Shown: positions 61,301 to 64,000 of the stretch, one piece after another
How the letters are laid out: each line of letters starts with the position of its first letter
Numbering within the stretch: the stretch's first letter is position 1
Source: Lingula anatina
Taxonomy: Eukaryota > Brachiopoda > Lingulata > Lingulida > Lingulidae
Assembly: GCF_001039355.2 (NCBI RefSeq)
Contig: NW_019775911.1
Coordinates: forward strand, 1 to 64,000
Reading direction: 5' to 3'
DNA: 64,000 nt
Translations under genes and position numbers: made by a program
The notes under the pieces: generated by a model
Database searches by the model: none
Seen by the model: the letters and a program-made list of their open reading frames with translations, nothing else
What the model was told of the DNA's origin: nothing

Positions 61301-64000
61301 GTAAGTACTCTCTAGCCTTATTCCCATATGTTCTGGGAGGTATTATAGGTTTCTATATCACACAAAGACCAGGTAGCTTTCTATGAATGACTTGTAGAGA
61401 TAGTTTTAGGCAGACTGATTTTCTTGGTGGAATATAGGGGCCCGAATATAGCATGAACGTGTGTAGTGTGACTAATGGTAAGTTTTTGGCAGTTCTATTA
61501 CACATAAATTTAGATCTTTCCCAATGACCCCACGCACCTTTACTTTCTCCTGGAAAAAGTGGGATACCTTTATTACCAGTGGTGTTTATGGTTTGCATAG
61601 CGTAGGTGTAGTTATTACCCAGTGAAAGTGCAAAATGAGGTGTATTGATGTTTTTGGGACATCACACATAGTGTAGGATGTTTCTGTTTACTTAGCCAAA
61701 TGTATTTTAATGTTAATAAAAATGTTTTCATTAAATGAACAATACTTGATTACCGTAGTGGAATTGATTTCAGTTAAGACACTTTAAGTGAATGACATAT
61801 GCACTCATGTATGTGTTGTAGTAGGTATAGCAGTATAAGTGGCGTATGTGCCATAACTCTTAGAGTTGTATTACTTTGGTCATGTACACATGCGTGGAAA
61901 GGCATTATTTATGACATAGTTGATCTGCTCCATTTGAGCATTGATCATGGTTTGATACACCTCATCTAAAAAGGAGAGGACAAAAACACACACATGAACC
62001 CTTGAGTTAAGGTACTCAGAACCATGGTTACTCGGACATGCAAAATTTTTACCCAAATGCCGAAGTTGATATTTGAAAAAAAAAAGCTGAAATATTTTTA
62101 AAACATTTTATTTTGCAAATTTATCCTTTATTAAACTCAAAGATTTTTAATGGTTTAAATATTTCAGTTATCTAACTAAACTCAGATTTATGCTTGAATA
62201 AGCCAGCATGATATCTTTTGATATACTATTTAGTGTTGTGAGCTATTGCCTCAGAGAAAGAGCATCTCATATAATTACAAATTTGTTTGTAAATTGCCTT
62301 CAGTTTACTGTTTGTGACATTTTTCTTTTACATGATATATAACAATTGAAGTGTTAAGTGTCCCAGCAATGAAATTTGCTGGCCAATATTGCTGAATTAT
62401 GTTCAGATAACAGTATTAAAAAAAGGTCAAAAAAGCTGTCTTTCTTTCATTCTCTGGAAGATCATTCTCAGTATTAAAATTTATAATAAAGGGTTCTGAA
62501 CAAGATGTTTTGGAAACAATTCACTGGCCACTTACACTACATTCAAATCAATTTCGATATAAATTTGTTACAAAAGAAAAAAAGCTCATTGCTTTCTTTG
62601 TCATTGATTTTTAGCCTAAATTTGTGTGTTGATTGGACACTGAATTTTGAAAATGACCAAATCACTTTTTACAAGCAGATGAAATTTTTACAATTTTTGT
62701 GACTTGTAAAATGAAGATTTTTTTCTCTGAAAAGATTGAGTTTAAACAAAAGAAATAAAAGTATATTAATTTTAAAAAATGAAAGTCTTCCTACTTAAAT
62801 GGTTTGATACTTTTTCATAAGTTTGGAAAACAGTGTGTGTTTTTTTTCTTCCTAAAAGCAATTTTTCTTTTTCAAACATGTTTGTGTTCAATGGTGACTG
62901 AGAACAATTGAAAGTGTCAATTACAAAAAATGCTTTCACATCAACAGATGTATTCATACAAATTTAAAAATTGAAAAAAGCAAATCAGTAACTATCAGTG
63001 TGACATAATATTGTTTCGTGATATTTTGAGCCCTTTTTCTGCTTATGTTACAGTCATTTTCATTTATTATTTTCTTTTATTTATTTATTTTTTATTTTAT
63101 TTATTTATTTATTTATTTTTTTTTTTTTTGTCAAAATAGAATTTTTCATAACACTTAAAATAATGGAATTTAATTAGGTAAGATTATTTCACAGGGTGTT
63201 TTAAGCCAAAGGGATTCTAAAAAGTTAAATTCATACAAGTCCAGAAATTTTGCAGTGAAAAACAAACATTTCACTATTATTGTATTTCACGAGTACGATA
63301 TCTTATATTTGTTTGAAGATTTTAGTATTATTTTTATTATCATTATTATTATTTTATGCAAAATTTAAAGTTGTAATTTTGATTTTAAAAACTGCATTTT
63401 TGAATCATGGAAATTGTCTCATGCTGAGACAAAAATGACATAATGGAGGTGAATGTACCCTGCATATTATTACCTGTAGAAAAAAATGTGGTGTTACTGA
63501 TCAGTCATCTATCAGAGAAAATCTCCTGACAAGTTAATTCGATTTAGCAGGTCCTAGCCGTGGAAATCTAAAATATCAGGCATCGAGTGTTAGTGTAGTA
63601 TGTACAGGTAAAGTGAGCAGAGCAGTAGAGACGTCATTCCCTAGATTCTGCATTCCACACTGAGCACACCTGGCAACTCTCTGGGTGAAATGTGCAGTGT
63701 CAGATCATTCATGCAGGTACACTGAGAGCACGGCGAGCAAGAGCACCTTGGGCTTAATGGATGTCACTTGAATCGGGGGCCTGGCCTGGCATAGCATCCC
63801 TTTTAAGGCCATGTGCCGTGTGAGCGGAGAGGTGGGCCAGTCTCCAGTTTCAGTGCACACGCTCACAACCTGGCCGCACATAATTTGTGTCATATGACGA
63901 CAGCATGTTTGCTTTTCCGTGGCCATGTTAATGGGTACTGAAGGCAGATTGGACACACCTGAGTTAGCAGTCAGCGAATGAAATCACCTTGTTCTCTCTC
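61301..64000. other. Right-hand region, no gene recognised
   Basis: Mostly AT-rich DNA with a (TTTA)n/T-run at 63074-63130 and ATT repeats near 63325-63355. From about 63540 to the end it is less AT-rich and non-repetitive, with several CACCTG-type E-boxes but no exon-like ORF. It may be intron or regulatory sequence. Confidence 0.5.
63074..63130. repeat. (TTTA)n microsatellite with T-run
   Basis: Imperfect TTTA repeats ending in about a dozen T residues. Confidence 0.9.

Overview
This is eukaryotic nuclear DNA from a bilaterian animal. The genes are AT-rich, split by many short introns with GT-AG borders, and flanked by long AT-rich spacers, simple repeats and small inverted-repeat transposons. 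The protein set and the mobile elements suit a marine invertebrate, probably a lophotrochozoan such as a mollusc. That placement is inference; no single gene proves it.

Layout: (1) 1-7234, + strand: the 3' half of INPP5A (type I inositol polyphosphate 5-phosphatase), seven exons ending in a CAAX box, plus a possible alternative last exon. (2) 11606-16386, - strand: a complete nine-exon sorbitol dehydrogenase gene. (3) 18044-19735, + strand: a two-exon PWWP2A/B-type chromatin reader. (4) 21986-26097, - strand: a complete seven-exon dynactin subunit 3 (p24), with a decayed LINE ORF1-like fragment in intron 1. (5) 26328-27734, + strand: intronless LARP6, divergent from dynactin 3 across about 230 bp. 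Its 3' UTR is followed by a near-identical 1.7-kb repeat joined through a GC-rich insert and an N, most likely an assembly (haplotype) duplication. (6) 32279-47638 (coding), - strand: a complete 35-exon centlein (CNTLN) gene with a 5' UTR exon near 48452. (7) 48702-49000, + strand: a possible 21-codon two-exon ORF divergent from CNTLN. (8) 49001-64000: about 15 kb with no recognisable protein gene, two transposon copies matching CNTLN introns and one matching an INPP5A intron, some GC-richer islands, and a plausible short first coding exon at 61268-61300.

The genes are housekeeping or regulatory and unrelated in pathway: phosphoinositide signalling, polyol metabolism, chromatin reading, dynein motor function, RNA binding and centriole cohesion. 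All exon borders were worked out by hand from reading-frame continuity, splice dinucleotides and remembered human orthologues. For every complete spliced gene the summed coding length is a multiple of three, an internal check on the models. I saw no CRISPR, operon, rRNA or convincing tRNA. The least explained parts are the possible alternative INPP5A terminus, the GC-rich junction at 29437-29547, the small ORF at 48702, and the four families of non-autonomous elements present in two or more copies here.
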